From Bufo bufo (lineage: Eukaryota; Chordata; Amphibia; Anura; Bufonidae): 64,000 nucleotides of DNA. The position numbers and the translations under genes were made by a program. Where the stretch lies: assembly GCF_905171765.1 (NCBI RefSeq), contig NC_053391.1:689373257-689437256 (forward strand). Direction: 5' to 3'. This document shows positions 1 to 10,424 of this stretch, in pieces (within the stretch, counting starts at the first letter, position 1; each line of letters opens with the position of its first letter). The notes under the pieces are model-generated. The model did not search any database and was not told where the DNA came from. It saw only the letters and a program-made list of their open reading frames with translations.

Positions 1-477
1 CCTCACCAGTCTGTTCTGGGGCCACTAGTATCCCTGTTGGGCCTTCTTGACATCACAGTTTATTTTACCTTTCTTTTGATCCTTCAGAAGAACATACAAA
101 TGAAAAACACAACGGATCCTGTCTTTGGAGCATCCATAAGGCTTCCATCACACTCAGTTAGTATTTTGCATCAGGATTTGATCATGTTTTGCGAGCAAAG
201 AGCAGGAGTGGGTCCAAAACACAAAAGACATGCAAATATATCCTTCACATGTGATCTCTGTTCTGGACCCACTCCTGTTTTTGCATTTGTGCCTTACAAA
301 TACTGATCAATTACTGACCAAATACTGACCGAGTGAAGGAAGATGCTCAAAATACAGGATCCATGTTTTTTGGATTGTTATTCTGATGGCAAAATAAAAG
401 TAAAAAACATACAGCGATGTCAACACAAACTTACTGCTGATACCCTCCCTACTCTTTGAATGGACCACTGCTTGTAT
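1..477. other. Unassigned AT-rich DNA
   Basis: I recognise no gene or repeat family here. A plus-strand frame of 89 codons opens near 37 but has no family signature and looks like chance. Confidence 0.5.
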
Positions 478-702
478 CAGTGGCTAACAAAATCGGTTAT
501 CTGTCTATCTGGAAGCAGCAGAACAGTGGCTAACAGAACAGGTTAACTAGGAATCAATGTGGATACCCCACAAACAGTGAAATGAGACATCTCTTTCCCA
601 CTTTAGTAGAATCAGTGGCTAACAAAACAGGTTAACTAGCAATCTATGTGGAAACAGCAGACGGTGTAAAATGAGACAGCTCTTTCCTACTATATTAGAA
701 TC
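478..702. repeat. Direct duplication, about 89-bp unit
   Basis: The phrase CAGTGGCTAACA recurs at 478, 524 and 613. The last two begin near-identical units that share GGTTAACTAG, a TATGTGG or AATGTGG stretch and AATGAGACA, spaced 89 bp apart. The first is partial. Confidence 0.6.
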
Positions 703-762
703 TTGGGCCACTGCACAGTTAAGTACATTATACCTCACGCTGACATTGACCTGTAAGGCTGA

Positions 763-919
763 GTTCACACTTCAGTAATTTGGTCAGTTAATTCCAGCAG
801 TTATTGTATGGTGAGCCTAAATCAGGAGCCTATCCGACTCTCAGTTAAGGGATGATAAAAAGATCTGCACCTGTTCTATGTTTTTGACCCATAACTGACC
901 AAATAAGTGAAGTGTGAAC
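763..919. mobile_element. Palindromic MITE-like element
   Basis: GTTCACACTTCAG...TTTGGTCAGTTA at 763 is mirrored by TAACTGACCAAATAAGTGAAGTGTGAAC ending at 919 (motif given in parts, one internal mismatch region). A short element with long inverted ends and no coding capacity is typical of a MITE. The superfamily is not clear. Confidence 0.6.
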
Positions 920-1054
920 ACATGCATATACTGTATGTGACCTGCCTGTCATACTGACACACATTAACTGTTTCATTACCAGAAAGGACTAGCTATGCAT
1001 GTTGTTGCAATGCACAGTGATGTACACTGAGATACATTCTCCTTGCAGGCCGGG

Positions 1055-1169
1055 ATATAGCTGATTTAATGCGCTTCGTGACGAATTAATTCGGAACGGA
1101 AAAAAAAATGTTAAAAAAATTTGGCGAAGCATCTGAATCTAATTTTTTTTAAAACTTCACTCATCTCTA
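1055..1169. mobile_element. hAT-like terminal fragment
   Basis: The right edge reads CTTCACTCATCTCTA. It is the mirror of the TAGAGATGAGCGAA terminus seen on the hAT element starting at 15228. The interior contains GCGCTTCGTGACGAATTAATTCGG, in keeping with the other hAT ends. No matching left end or 8-bp duplication was found, so this is a fragment. Confidence 0.4.
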
Positions 1170-1199
1170 ATAATGATAAAGACACTGTATTGCTTGGGG

Positions 1200-1800
1200 G
1201 TGCAGGCTGGCTGCCACAAAGAAGACCAGGAGAAGGAGGACAGATGTGTTCTGATTCTGAATGCTGGCTAATTCTATTTTCCCAATAGATCCGGTGATGC
1301 AGCCTCATGTGCTGCAGTAGAGTCCTGGCACCTATTTTTGTGTTTGAACACCCATGGCTTATTTTAACTCTGTAGGTCTTACCGCTGTGGTCTTGTGTGC
1401 GGCCTTTTGAAGAAAAGCCACCATACGAAGATACGGCACAGAGCTAGTGGCAGCCGAGCTTGGCTTAGGTCTGGCACATTTTGAGCCTGTGCCCACAGTA
1501 TCAGCAGCATCATCAGTTCCTGAGCGGACCATAATATAGCCACTTTTGGCGGTTTTGGATGGACGTTGCCTCAGCTCTTTATTGCTGCTGTTGCCACCAC
1601 TCTACTCCTCACATGTGACCACCTCCTCACCCCGAACCGGCTTCCAGATCCTGTCCATCACACAATCATCATTATTGTCCTCACCCTCCCCGCCCCTTGA
1701 TCACTGTGACATGTCATTGCAGGCTCCTTGGCTCCCCTCCTGATTCCCTGCTCAGTACTTTCACCATGGCTACCACTGCTCCTACTGTCAAAGTGGACTG
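1200..1800 (-). pseudogene. Possible decayed hAT N-terminal (BED-finger) region
   Basis: On the minus strand near 1290-1350 one frame reads TLLQHMRLHH, which resembles the last helix of a BED-type zinc finger that precedes hAT transposases. No continuous frame remains and the cysteine pair is not convincing. It could be chance, although the neighbourhood is rich in hAT debris. Confidence 0.25.
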
Positions 1801-2336
1801 TGTCGTCACCTTGCACATGCCTGAATAATGTACTCCTTTTATTACTCCTTATTACGTTAAGGTTTATTATATTAGATATGTATTGATCGTCTTCACATCT
1901 GATGACCTCTGTAACCCTCAGGAAATGTTAGGTTTGGGAACTCCTACACTTTTACATAGGTCTCAGTGGTCCGGCCTTGCTTCGAAACATTCCGCTCCGC
2001 GGGAGTACTGAACCCCAGCCCCCATCTAGTCATCAATGGTGGCTTATAATAGGGGAGTTCGGGTCGGAAGCCCCGAGCCCGGCATTGATGGGGGGCCCAA
2101 CACCAATCCGAACACCCACATGCTGCAGCGGGGCACGGGAGCGCATAGTTCCCTGCCCTTCTGCCAATCACCACCATAGGCTTCATGAGGCCTATGTGGT
2201 AGTATAATCCCGACACAGGGTGCAAAGATGACGCAGGACAATGAAGTATGCGCAACTACGGCCTGCCTCACCTTCCTGGACACATTTAAGTATTAGCTTT
2301 TAGTTGTGTTTTTTGTGTTTTTTTCTCTGTATGCCA
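1801..2336. other. Unassigned, partly GC-rich
   Basis: No recognisable element. Overlapping frames of 60-100 codons on both strands at 1944-2283 have no family features and are likely chance in a GC-richer patch. Confidence 0.45.
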
Positions 2337-2872
2337 ACTTTGGGGGCAGAAGAGACATATTACTGTGGGGGCAAATGATTACATGGGGTAGTGTGGGGGC
2401 AGATTATTACATGGGGGAAATTACTTCATAGGGGGGCAGTGTGGGGGCAAATTACTTCATTGGGGCAGTATGGGGGCGAATTACTTCATGGGGCAGTGTG
2501 GGGGCAAATTATTTAATGGGGGCAGTGTGTGGGCAAATAATTCATGGAGGTAAATTAATCATGGGGGCAAATTACTTCATGGGGAAGTGTGGGGGCAAAC
2601 TACTTCAAGGGGGTAGTGTGGGGGCAAATAACTCATGGGGGGGCAGTGTGGGGCAAATTACTCATGGGGCAGTGTGGGGGCAAATTACTATATTGTGGCA
2701 GCATGGGGGACGTTGGTATTGGGGAAGCACTGTAGGGGCATTTCTATTACAGGGACATATTAGGGGACAATATACAGGCATTATTATCTGGAGCACAATA
2801 TATAATGTTATTATTATTACTGTGGGCACTCTAGGGGACATTATAATTGCTGTAGACACTATAGGGACCTTT
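2337..2872. repeat. G-rich minisatellite
   Basis: Degenerate units of about 25-30 bp carry GGGGGCAAATTACTTCATGG followed by GGCAGTGTG. The array is clearest at 2340-2710 and then fades into related GGGGACATTA motifs to about 2870. The 153-codon plus-strand frame over it (2441-2902) is repetitive translation, not a gene. Confidence 0.8.
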
Positions 2873-3045
2873 GGGGTCATTAATCAAAGTGGTGTAAACT
2901 AGAAGTGGCTTAGTTACCCATAGCAACCCATCAGATGCCACCTTTCATTTTTGACAGAAACTTTGGAAAATGAAAGGTGGAATCTGATTGGTTGCTATGG
3001 GCAACTAAGCTACCTCTACTTTAAACCAGTTTGATAAATGACCCC
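2873..3045. mobile_element. Palindromic MITE with GGGGTCAT ends
   Basis: The left end GGGGTCATTAATCAAAGTGG and the right end TTTGATAAATGACCCC are inverted copies. The interior has CCCATAGCAACC and GGTTGCTATGGG as a mirrored pair around GGTGGAATCTGATTGG. This palindrome type is abundant in frog genomes (family knowledge). It is non-coding. Confidence 0.8.
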
Positions 3046-3319
3046 AATTATGAGAAATCTAACGTGTCTGTATAACAAACTCTGTAGAGACGAGATGCGG
3101 CTGAAAGAATTTGTCATGGCGGTCTGGATCAAATGGAGAAGAAGAGGAAAGAGAAGATCTACATGACAGGAGATGTCACTTGATGTAAGAGGCATGTGCT
3201 GCTATATTCTCCTATATGTAGAGCTGGCTCACTGCTGTGACCTGTGTATGATCTTCTCCTCCAGGTCTTTTTTTATCATAAAAATATGTATTTTAAATTT
3301 GGCAACTAATTTGAATTTG

Positions 3320-3460
3320 TAGATGTCACCTGCAGTCCTATGTAACAGCCTAGATAACAGTGATAACTTTCTGTGTGCAGATAATGTAGTAGATGTTCCC
3401 AGCAGTCCTATGTAACAACCCATATAACACAATAGTGAGTGTTTCTGGATATCTACGAGA
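3320..3460. repeat. 71-bp direct duplication
   Basis: GCAGTCCTATGTAACA occurs about 3333 and 3404. Each copy is preceded by TAGATGT and followed by a degraded ATATAACA or AGATAACA motif. Confidence 0.55.
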
Positions 3461-4361
3461 CTGGGGGTAGTTGTTAGTTGTTGGGGGTTGTGAGAACAAG
3501 CTGCAGCATTCTCTACTCCTGGATTCGCCAGTTATACTGGGAATTGGGATCTTCCAGCATCTCCTGTATATCTGATATGTGGGACCTGTCCATATTATGG
3601 GAATAAAGGACTTCACTGGTGACAGCTCCAATTGCTCAGTGCCTATCTTCATTGGTCACAAGGCAATTTTGTGACATTTACTACCACCAACACAGCTATG
3701 CATTGGGTTCCCTGCCTCTGCCTGAACCTCTTCCTCAAGGCAATCCAAACACTGATGCTTCACACACAAGTCATCAACAGGGAGACTTTCTTGAGTATCT
3801 TCCATAGCACATGAGGTTTTGTTGTCTCTTCTTAGAAAAAAAAGATGGCGCCTACTAGGAAGGGGCAGTGAAGACTGGGGAGGACGCAATTGAAAGCCTT
3901 CTCTGGGGCTGCAAGGAGGAGGAGCAGGAGGAATGCTGTGTCCCCTGGCTGCAAAGCACAGTTTCAGACTCAGAGGTGACATCCACATCATCCTACTTTG
4001 ATTGAGAGGAGGAGTGAGCCATCCAATTCACAATGTCATCTCCTTTGTCCTCAGTAATACTGTGGCACCTATCAGAAGCTAGGGAGAATTGTGGCCTACT
4101 ACTACACTACAGCCACCCACATTCTGACTCTCAGATGATGAAGTGTAAGTCTTTCGTTTTCCATTCTTCCATTTTCTTCCATTTTCCAGACATTTTATTA
4201 TGAGGCCTATAAATGAAAAGCAACAGGTTTGGTACACAATTATTAAACAGTACTAGCAAAATTGCAAGTGTTTTTTCTGTAAGTGAATACAGAGATGCTA
4301 TTAAATGCCCTCTTTCTACAAACACACTGCACACGGGTATTTACAATTTACAAAGCCTTAA

Positions 4362-4550
4362 CTGAAACTGGTATATTAATGCAGTAATTGCAGCACAATG
4401 CGTTCACTAAAACTGTAGGTATCTTAATGCAATATTATGAGTGGAATGAAACTGATATATTAATATAGTTATTACAGAGCAACACACTCATTAAGACTGT
4501 ATAATATCTTGATGCAATAGAATGCATTTGCAGCAGAATGTATGCTCTTG
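4362..4550. repeat. Degenerate duplication, about 95 bp
   Basis: GAAACTGGTATATTAATGCAG near 4365 and GAAACTGATATATTAATATAG near 4447 start two diverged units. Both continue with a CACTAAAACTGTA or CATTAAGACTGTA motif and TCTTAATGCAATA or TCTTGATGCAATA. Confidence 0.5.
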
Positions 4551-5040
4551 ATGCTGGGGCTGGATGTGCTGGCAATAAGCCTATAAAACATTTCTGAACT
4601 GTAGAAACTTGAGGTTTTTACAAAAAAATCTGGCTAGCTGTTCATTTACAGAAAAATTAGTTTGTTGCAGGATTTTCATTGCAACATGAACTTCTCAATT
4701 GTCAGCAGCTGTATGAACTGTATGAGTCAACAGCTTCTCCCTGCCTATGCTTTCACTGACAAAACCCTGATCTACCTAATTAAATATGTCCCTGTACTGT
4801 CCCTATACTCTCGCTACCACGCCTAGATTACTGGCTTATGTCTGTAACAGTTTTTTGCCAGGCACAGCCAGCACATATGCTTTCAGATTGCAAGATGTTC
4901 TTAGAAAGGTGTCTTTCCAGCCGAGAGGCTGAAGGACCCTCCAGAAAACCCTGATTGGTGCATAGGTTGTCTGTCAGATTCTGAGCCAATCAGGACAATC
5001 CCTTATCCATCCCAGAGTCATGTGATCCTCTATCTTCATC

Positions 5041-5203
5041 TTTCCTGTTGTTTTCTCACCAATTTTCACTGTTAAATGGCGTTGGTGCAGTTTTCCACAA
5101 TTCGTCCTTAGCGAATCACCAAAACTTCGGATTTATTTGGCAGTAGAATTTTTGTGAAATTTGGAATTAATCACATTCACTTAGACTGGATTCACTCATC
5201 TCT
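5041..5203. mobile_element. hAT-like terminal fragment
   Basis: The segment ends GGATTCACTCATCTCT, again the mirror of the TAGAGATGAGCGAA hAT terminus. It contains CGAATCACCAAAACTTCGG, a degenerate inverted motif like those near other hAT ends here. The rest of the element is not identifiable. Confidence 0.4.
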
Positions 5204-5205
5204 TC

Positions 5206-5966
5206 TACAAGTCTTTAATCTGCTTAAAGCACAATTCTCTTCTGCTCCTGTTGAACATCATATGGATATTAAGAAACCATTCTTCCTTGAGGTTGACATA
5301 TCTTCCATACGTGTTTTCTGATGAAGCTAAAAACCACTCCTGCTCTTCTAATGCAAAAAAAATAAAAAATCAGCCTTAAAAACTATGTTACTATGTAATT
5401 TTCACTGATCTTAAAAATCTTGTTGGGCACTCTTCTTTTTCATTTTCAAATAGGCACCTGCTGAGACAAACCACAGAACAGTCTTTCCAGTTTTTTGGGT
5501 TCTTCAAATGCCTTCAAGGAGACACCTACTGAAATCATTGAGCAAGAGTGCATTCTAGCTGCAATACATATTGTACATCCACTGATATTCCTCTAAAGGG
5601 ATTATTCCTTGTTCCTGAAACACAGCTAAGAATAATTTTATTCCTGAAACACTTAGCTAAGAAGAATTTATTTCGGCGAACCCTTCATTACTTTCGGGTC
5701 ATCCTGGAGTCAAACATCATGCAGGAGTCCTTTCTTATTTTTATTGGTGGCCCAATTGGAAACAATACATGAAGGAGTTTGTTGCCTCATATTTAGTGCC
5801 TAATGTTCTCAGGTCAAGTCCTCCCTGTAGGCACCTCTTGGATCTCTACCACCTCTGCCTATACCTCAAGAACACTGGTCCAAATTATCTATAGACTTTG
5901 TACCCACTGCTCAGGGATTCAATACTATCTGGGTAGTGGTAGACTGATTTTGCTAGATGGTGCAAC
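5206..5966 (+). pseudogene. Decayed Ty3/gypsy pol (RNase H to integrase)
   Basis: At about 5240-5295 a frame reads KKPFFLEVDISSI, the start of the RNase H domain that follows gypsy reverse transcriptase. At about 5690-5790 frames read GHPGVKHHAG and FYWWPNWKQYMKEFV, the integrase HHCC finger region. At about 5850-5960 another frame reads [15 protein letters not shown] and TIWVVVD, the start of the integrase core, with the first catalytic Asp in VVVD. Stops and frameshifts are frequent and the 5300-5680 part is not recognisable, possibly an insertion. This is an old copy, unrelated in position to the two fuller gypsy elements of the window. Confidence 0.75.
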
Positions 5967-6384
5967 GACCGGGCCGCAGGGGCAATATGTGAGTGTTGGT
6001 GGGCCGATGGGGGTAGTAGCAGTTTTACTCACAGTTAGCAGCCATCCCTGGGCCGGTGTGCAGTGAATGGAAGGACAGCACCAGTTCCTTCGGGGCACAC
6101 TCTGTTGTCCAGGGACTCCCACCAGATGGTGGTTGAGGTGCCCTTGGTGAAATGGTTTTTAAGGTGCCGTGGAGGCAGGGTCCCTGGTGTTCATGGCGCC
6201 AGCACTGTAAGGTGCAAATTGGTGATACATTCGCACAATAAGGAGACCAGTTCTCGTTACAAATTACCAGTACTTTACTGAAGCTGATCCAAAAGGTCAT
6301 CGATGTGCGTAAAACTCATTTACAGCAAGGCAGCTTCTCCAATGGTTCAGGTTAGTTCCCCGAAGTTGCATAAGGGGTAGTTTT
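5967..6384. other. Unassigned
   Basis: No motif recognised. It could be the 3' end of the preceding gypsy copy, but no LTR pair is visible. Confidence 0.4.
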
Positions 6385-6942
6385 CCTTTATAACAATCAA
6401 TCCTTTGTTTCTCCAGGCTGGAGGGATGTACTATCTCTGCTGTACTGTATAGTCATATACTGTGTCCTCTCTAGGAATAATTTTCAAAGGACCCTGTGGA
6501 CCCGGGATCACCAACTTATAGTTTTAATTCAAGTAGCCTAGTTGCCTAGACTAATAAACTCCCGTTTCTAGTCAATTAAAACATAACATTTATTTCATTT
6601 CATTTATTATAAAGATAACATAACGGGAGAACAAAGAATAGTTTAAAACTACAGGTGCGGTAGGACACTGGTGATTGGGATAAGGGTTGCTTCACCCTTA
6701 TAAACTGCCTCCTAGCATTCGCTCATCCCACGCTTCCATTGTCAGCAGTGAGCATACTTATATTTATCTGGATGAACACATGCTTGAGACACACTCATTC
6801 ATTCACCCTGAGTCATTGAGTTTCCGATAACTTTCCTCTTAGGTGGTTCTCAATCACTGGTGTCAGAGCACGACTGAGTCTGCAGTTACTCAGTGCTATG
6901 ACACTTGGTCCCCCCCGCTCCTGATCTAAAAACTAACACACG

Positions 6943-6995
6943 AGCTCCCCCAACATGTTTCACCACTAGATGTGGCTTCTTCAGGGGATGGAGCT
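6943..6995 (-). ncRNA. Hammerhead-ribozyme-like motif, left arm
   Basis: Read on minus, this repeats the motif described at 10372-10424 without change: CTGAAGA core, GCCAC/GTGGT stem, GAAAC, then GTT before the closing stem. Hammerhead motifs are known in the terminal repeats of Penelope-like elements. As in the other copy, one extra A follows the CTGAAGA core, so self-cleavage is not certain. Confidence 0.5.
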
Positions 6996-7220
6996 ACTGT
7001 CAACAAGAATGCTTTGCCGCTACACCCTTTTAAACATTAGGGGAGGGTCATTAATTGTTATGTGGCCAATCGCTGCCAAGCTTTCCTGTATGACAGGTCA
7101 GTAACCCTATCATAGTACCTTCATAATGCTTTTCCGTCATCCCATCACTTCCTTGATTTCTTGGTGATTCTGCGCCTGCACCGGGACTCTAACCTCCGAT
7201 CCGGAAGAGAATAGGGGCCT

Positions 7221-7737
7221 GCGCATGCGCAAGATCTTTAACTAATTCAATGTGCTTCTCTCCGCACCGCATTGAGCTCCGATCTGGGAGAGAAAGTGCG
7301 CATGGGCAGGCTCTTTAACTTTTTTCAATGGCATGTGTCTGCGCTTGCGCGGCGTCTTTAGTTTTTTCAAAATGCGCTCCTGTACCATATCGAGCTCCAA
7401 ATGCGCATGCGCAAGAACTTTAACTTTTTTTCCCCGATGTGCTTCCAATGTCAAAGCTATTACATCACATCGCATGCGTCAGATCTTAGATTTTATTATC
7501 AACATATAATGATGTTGCGCATGCATGAAGACTTTAACATTTATATCGGAGGTTTTTGCGTCTTTAACTTATTCAATATGTTCTCTCTGCACCGCATTGA
7601 GCTCCGATCTGGGAGAGAAGGCACGCATGCGCAGGCTCTCTAACTTTTCTTAATGGCATGTGTCTGCGCTTGCGCAGGATCTTTAGTTTATTCAAGATGC
7701 TCTCCTTGTGCCATATCAAGCTCCAATGCGCATGCGC
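7221..7737. promoter_or_regulatory. Cluster of GCGCATGCGC palindromes (NRF1-like), left arm
   Basis: Perfect GCGCATGCGC lies at 7221-7230, 7403-7412 and 7728-7737. Near matches (GCGCTTGCGC, CGCATGCG, GCGCATGCAT) lie between and after them. TGCGCATGCGCA is the known binding consensus of the vertebrate factor NRF1. Each site is followed by a short AACTTTAAC or TCTTTA stretch. A promoter role in the terminal repeat is inference. Confidence 0.45.
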
Positions 7738-8252
7738 AAGAACTTTAACTTTTTCCAGTTATGCTTCCAGTGTCAAAATGATTACATCACATCGCATGCG
7801 TCGGACTTTAGATTTTCTTCTTGTTATCAACATATAATAATGTTGCGCATGCATGAGAACTTTAACATTTAGATCGGAGGTTTTTGCGTCCAAGCGCTTC
7901 CGTTCACACTCGGATTCTAATATATTTACTCTACTTTGCGCCTACGCGTGAACTTAAAATTTTCCAATAATACCACTAGGGTTATGTTTAAGTTCATACT
8001 TCTTATGACCATGTTTCTATACTACTATTGCGCATGCCCAGACACTCTGACCTCCAAATTAGAGGAATAGCATCAATGCGCATATATATGGACTTAGATG
8101 TTTATTTATACCCGCGTCACAATTGATATTATTCTCTGCGTCTCTTCTTTTTTTATATTTTTTATTATTCTCAATATCAATTGGGTAATTGGCTATAGAG
8201 TGCTTAGGGTTAACCTTTTGTAATTATTATTTTTCTGTGATTTCACTATTAT

Positions 8253-8412
8253 TTTCATCTTTTGTCCCTATATTTGTAGTGAGGGATGCGGTTCCATATG
8301 GTTCAGTGGACTACGGGTTACTGTCTTTCATTCTTCCAGGTAATTGTACTTTTCTCTTTTTTTATATTTATTTTTCTTAATAGTATTATTTCAAAGGTGT
8401 ACCTACTTGTGT
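8253..8412. other. Spacer part of the Penelope-like element
   Basis: Non-coding bases between the left arm and the endonuclease stop codon. On minus this would be the short 3' untranslated part of the element. Confidence 0.5.
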
Positions 8413-9114
8413 CTAGATAAAGGCTGTGAAGGAAAATCCTTCATTAAGGCCTTGTGGACTCATTGTGCCCAACCTATATATCCAACGAGCCTCACTCTGT
8501 AAAAGTTTTTTATCAAGATTTCCCCCCCTTGGTCCTAGGACTATTTTTTCAATGCCCCAGAATCGTAAAACTGAGCTTTTGTTATTGTTGAAATATTTAA
8601 TGTGTCTGGCAATTGATGTGTCTTTTCCGGTTTCGATAGTACTGATATGTCCTCAGATGCGACGTCTCAACTCCTGTACCGTTTTGCCCACGTATAACTT
8701 TGGGCATGGGCAAGATGCCAAGTATACTACCCCCTGTGTTTTACACGTAATGAGTTGTTTTATTTCATATTCTTTCTTATCCACAGGGTTTGTATACTTT
8801 TTAATACGTGGAACATACCTGCAGAAAGAACAATCACCACATGGTGAGGATCCCCGGTATCTTTCAACCGGTCTCTCTGGATTTCCTCCCTTCTCCATTA
8901 GATGTCTATGAACCAACTGATCTTTAATGTTCCTGCCCCGCCTGTATGTTACTGATGGATTCAAGGTGAGTATCATATTTAAATCTCTGTCGGATTTAAT
9001 AATGTGCCAGTGTTTCTTCAATATTCCATATATTTCCTTGTTGTACCCGTCATAGGTGCCAATACATCTGATGATGTCATTTTTCTTAGGGGGACTCTCT
9101 TTGAGAAGGTCTAT
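8413..9114 (-). pseudogene. Penelope-like GIY-YIG endonuclease (C-terminal part of pol)
   Basis: This is the endonuclease that nicks target DNA in Penelope-like elements; it normally follows the reverse transcriptase in the same protein. On minus the frame is open from the arm junction at 9114 with no true start. It reads RRGRNIKDQLVH, then SSPCGDCSFC (a Cys pair typical just before the domain), then GVVYLASCPCPKLYVGKT, where VVYL and LYVGKT are the GIY-YIG strands. An in-frame TGA sits at about 8650 just after ELRRRI, probably a mutated CGA. The frame then continues through LRFWGIEKIVLGPRGG and SEARWIYRLGT to a stop at 8413-8415. Apart from the TGA the domain looks intact; the polymerase half is absent. 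Confidence 0.85.
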
Positions 9115-9629
9115 ATAATAGTGAAATCACAGAAAAATAATAATTACAAAAGGTTAACCCTAAGCACTCTATAGCCAATTACCCAATTGATATTGAGAAT
9201 AATAAAAAATATAAAAAAAGAAGAAACGCAGAGAATAATATCAATTGTGACGTGGGTATAAATAAACATCTAAGTCCATATATATGCGCATTGATGCTAT
9301 TCCTCTAATTTGGAGGTCAGAGTGTCTGGGCATGCGCAATAGTAGTATAGAAACATGGTCATAAGAAGTATGAACGTAAACATAACCCTAGTGGTATTAT
9401 TGGAAAATTTTAAGTTCACGCGTAGGCGCAAAGTAGAGTAAATATATTAGAATCCAAGTGTGAACGGAAGCGCTTGGACGCAAAAACCTCCGATCTAAAT
9501 GTTAAAGTTCTCATGCATGCGCAACATTATTATATGTTGATAACAAGAAGAAAATCTAAAGTCCGACGCATGCGATGTGATGTAATCATTTTGACACTAG
9601 AAGCATAACTGGAAAAAGTTAAAGTTCTT

Positions 9630-10146
9630 GCGCATGCGCATTGGAGCTTGATATGGCACAAGGAGAGCATCTTGAATAAACTAAAGATCCTGCGCAAGCG
9701 CAGACACATGCCTTTAAGAAAAGTTAAAGAGCCTGCGCATGCGTGCCTTCTCTCCCAGATTGGAGCTCAATGCGGTGCAGAGAGAACATATTGAATAAGT
9801 TAAAGACGCAAAAACCTCCGATATAAATGTTAAAGTCTTCATGCATGCGCAACATCATTATATGTTGATAATAAAATCTAAGATCTGACGCATGCGATGT
9901 GATGTAATAGCTTTGACATTGGAAGCACATCGGGGAAAAAAAGTTAAAGTTCTTGCGCATGCGCATTTGGAGCTCGATATGGTACAGGAGCGCATTTTGA
10001 AAAAACTAAAGACGCCGCGCAAGCGCAGACACATGCCATTGAAAAAAGTTAAAGAGCCTGCGCATGCGCACTTTCTCTCCCAGATCGGAGCTCAATGCGG
10101 TGCGGAGAGAAGCACATTGAATTAGTTAAAGATCTTGCGCATGCGC
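9630..10146. promoter_or_regulatory. Cluster of GCGCATGCGC palindromes (NRF1-like), right arm
   Basis: Perfect sites lie at 9630-9639, 9955-9964, 10060-10069 and 10137-10146. The left arm has lost one of these (GCGCATGGGC near 7287). The mirrored placement follows from the inverted repeat. Confidence 0.45.
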
Positions 10147-10371
10147 AGGCCCCTATTCTCTTCCGGATCGGAGGTTAGAGTCCCGGTGCAGGCGCAGAAT
10201 CACCAAGAAATCAAGGAAGTGATGGGATGACGGAAAAGCATTATGAAGGTACTATGATAGGGTTACTGACCTGTCATACAGGAAAGCTTGGCAGCGATTG
10301 GCCACATAACAATTAATGACCCTCCCCTAATGTTTAAAAGGGTGTAGCGGCAAAGCATTCTTGTTGACAGT

Positions 10372-10424
10372 AGCTCCATCCCCTGAAGAAGCCACATCTA
10401 GTGGTGAAACATGTTGGGGGAGCT
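10372..10424 (+). ncRNA. Hammerhead-ribozyme-like motif, right arm
   Basis: The closing stem pairs AGCTCC (10372-10377) and CCC (10380-10382) with GGGGGAGCT (10416-10424), with a two-base AT bulge. The core CTGAAGA (10383-10389) fits the hammerhead consensus CUGANGA. The second stem is GCCAC (10391-10395) with GTGGT (10401-10405). GAAA follows at 10406-10409, then C-AT-G forms a minimal third stem and U-U at 10414-10415 precedes the predicted cut. The oddity is one extra A at 10390 between core and second stem. Fold and family context support a ribozyme; activity is unproven. Confidence 0.5.

Larger units (their letters stand above)
3046..5040. other. Unassigned DNA with short duplications
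   Basis: No family can be named. Minus-strand frames at 3350-3652 and 3656-3991 lack recognisable domains. Two local duplications inside are listed separately. Confidence 0.4.
6520..8252. repeat. Left arm of the giant inverted repeat
   Basis: It starts AGTTTTAATTCAAGTAGCC and is mirrored base for base by the arm ending at 10847. I saw only scattered single differences, for example CCATTG at 6737 against its mirror CCTTTG. The arm contains two tandem units of about 322 bp (starting near 7249 and 7571) carrying GCGCATGCGC palindromes, and one hammerhead-like motif. Confidence 0.9.

Noticed and set aside
37..306. 89-codon frame at the left edge
   Set aside because: No family signature, low expectation of coding in an AT-rich repeat region.
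2441..2902. 153-codon Gly-rich frame
   Set aside because: Lies on the G-rich minisatellite and follows its repeat pattern.
8426..8911. 161-codon plus frame in the Penelope spacer
   Set aside because: Lies opposite the GIY-YIG endonuclease, which has the conserved motifs.
7242..10125. Identical small frames at 7242-7475 (minus) and 9892-10125 (plus), and the pair at 7401 and 9724
   Set aside because: Identity comes from the inverted repeat. The peptides have no known domain.
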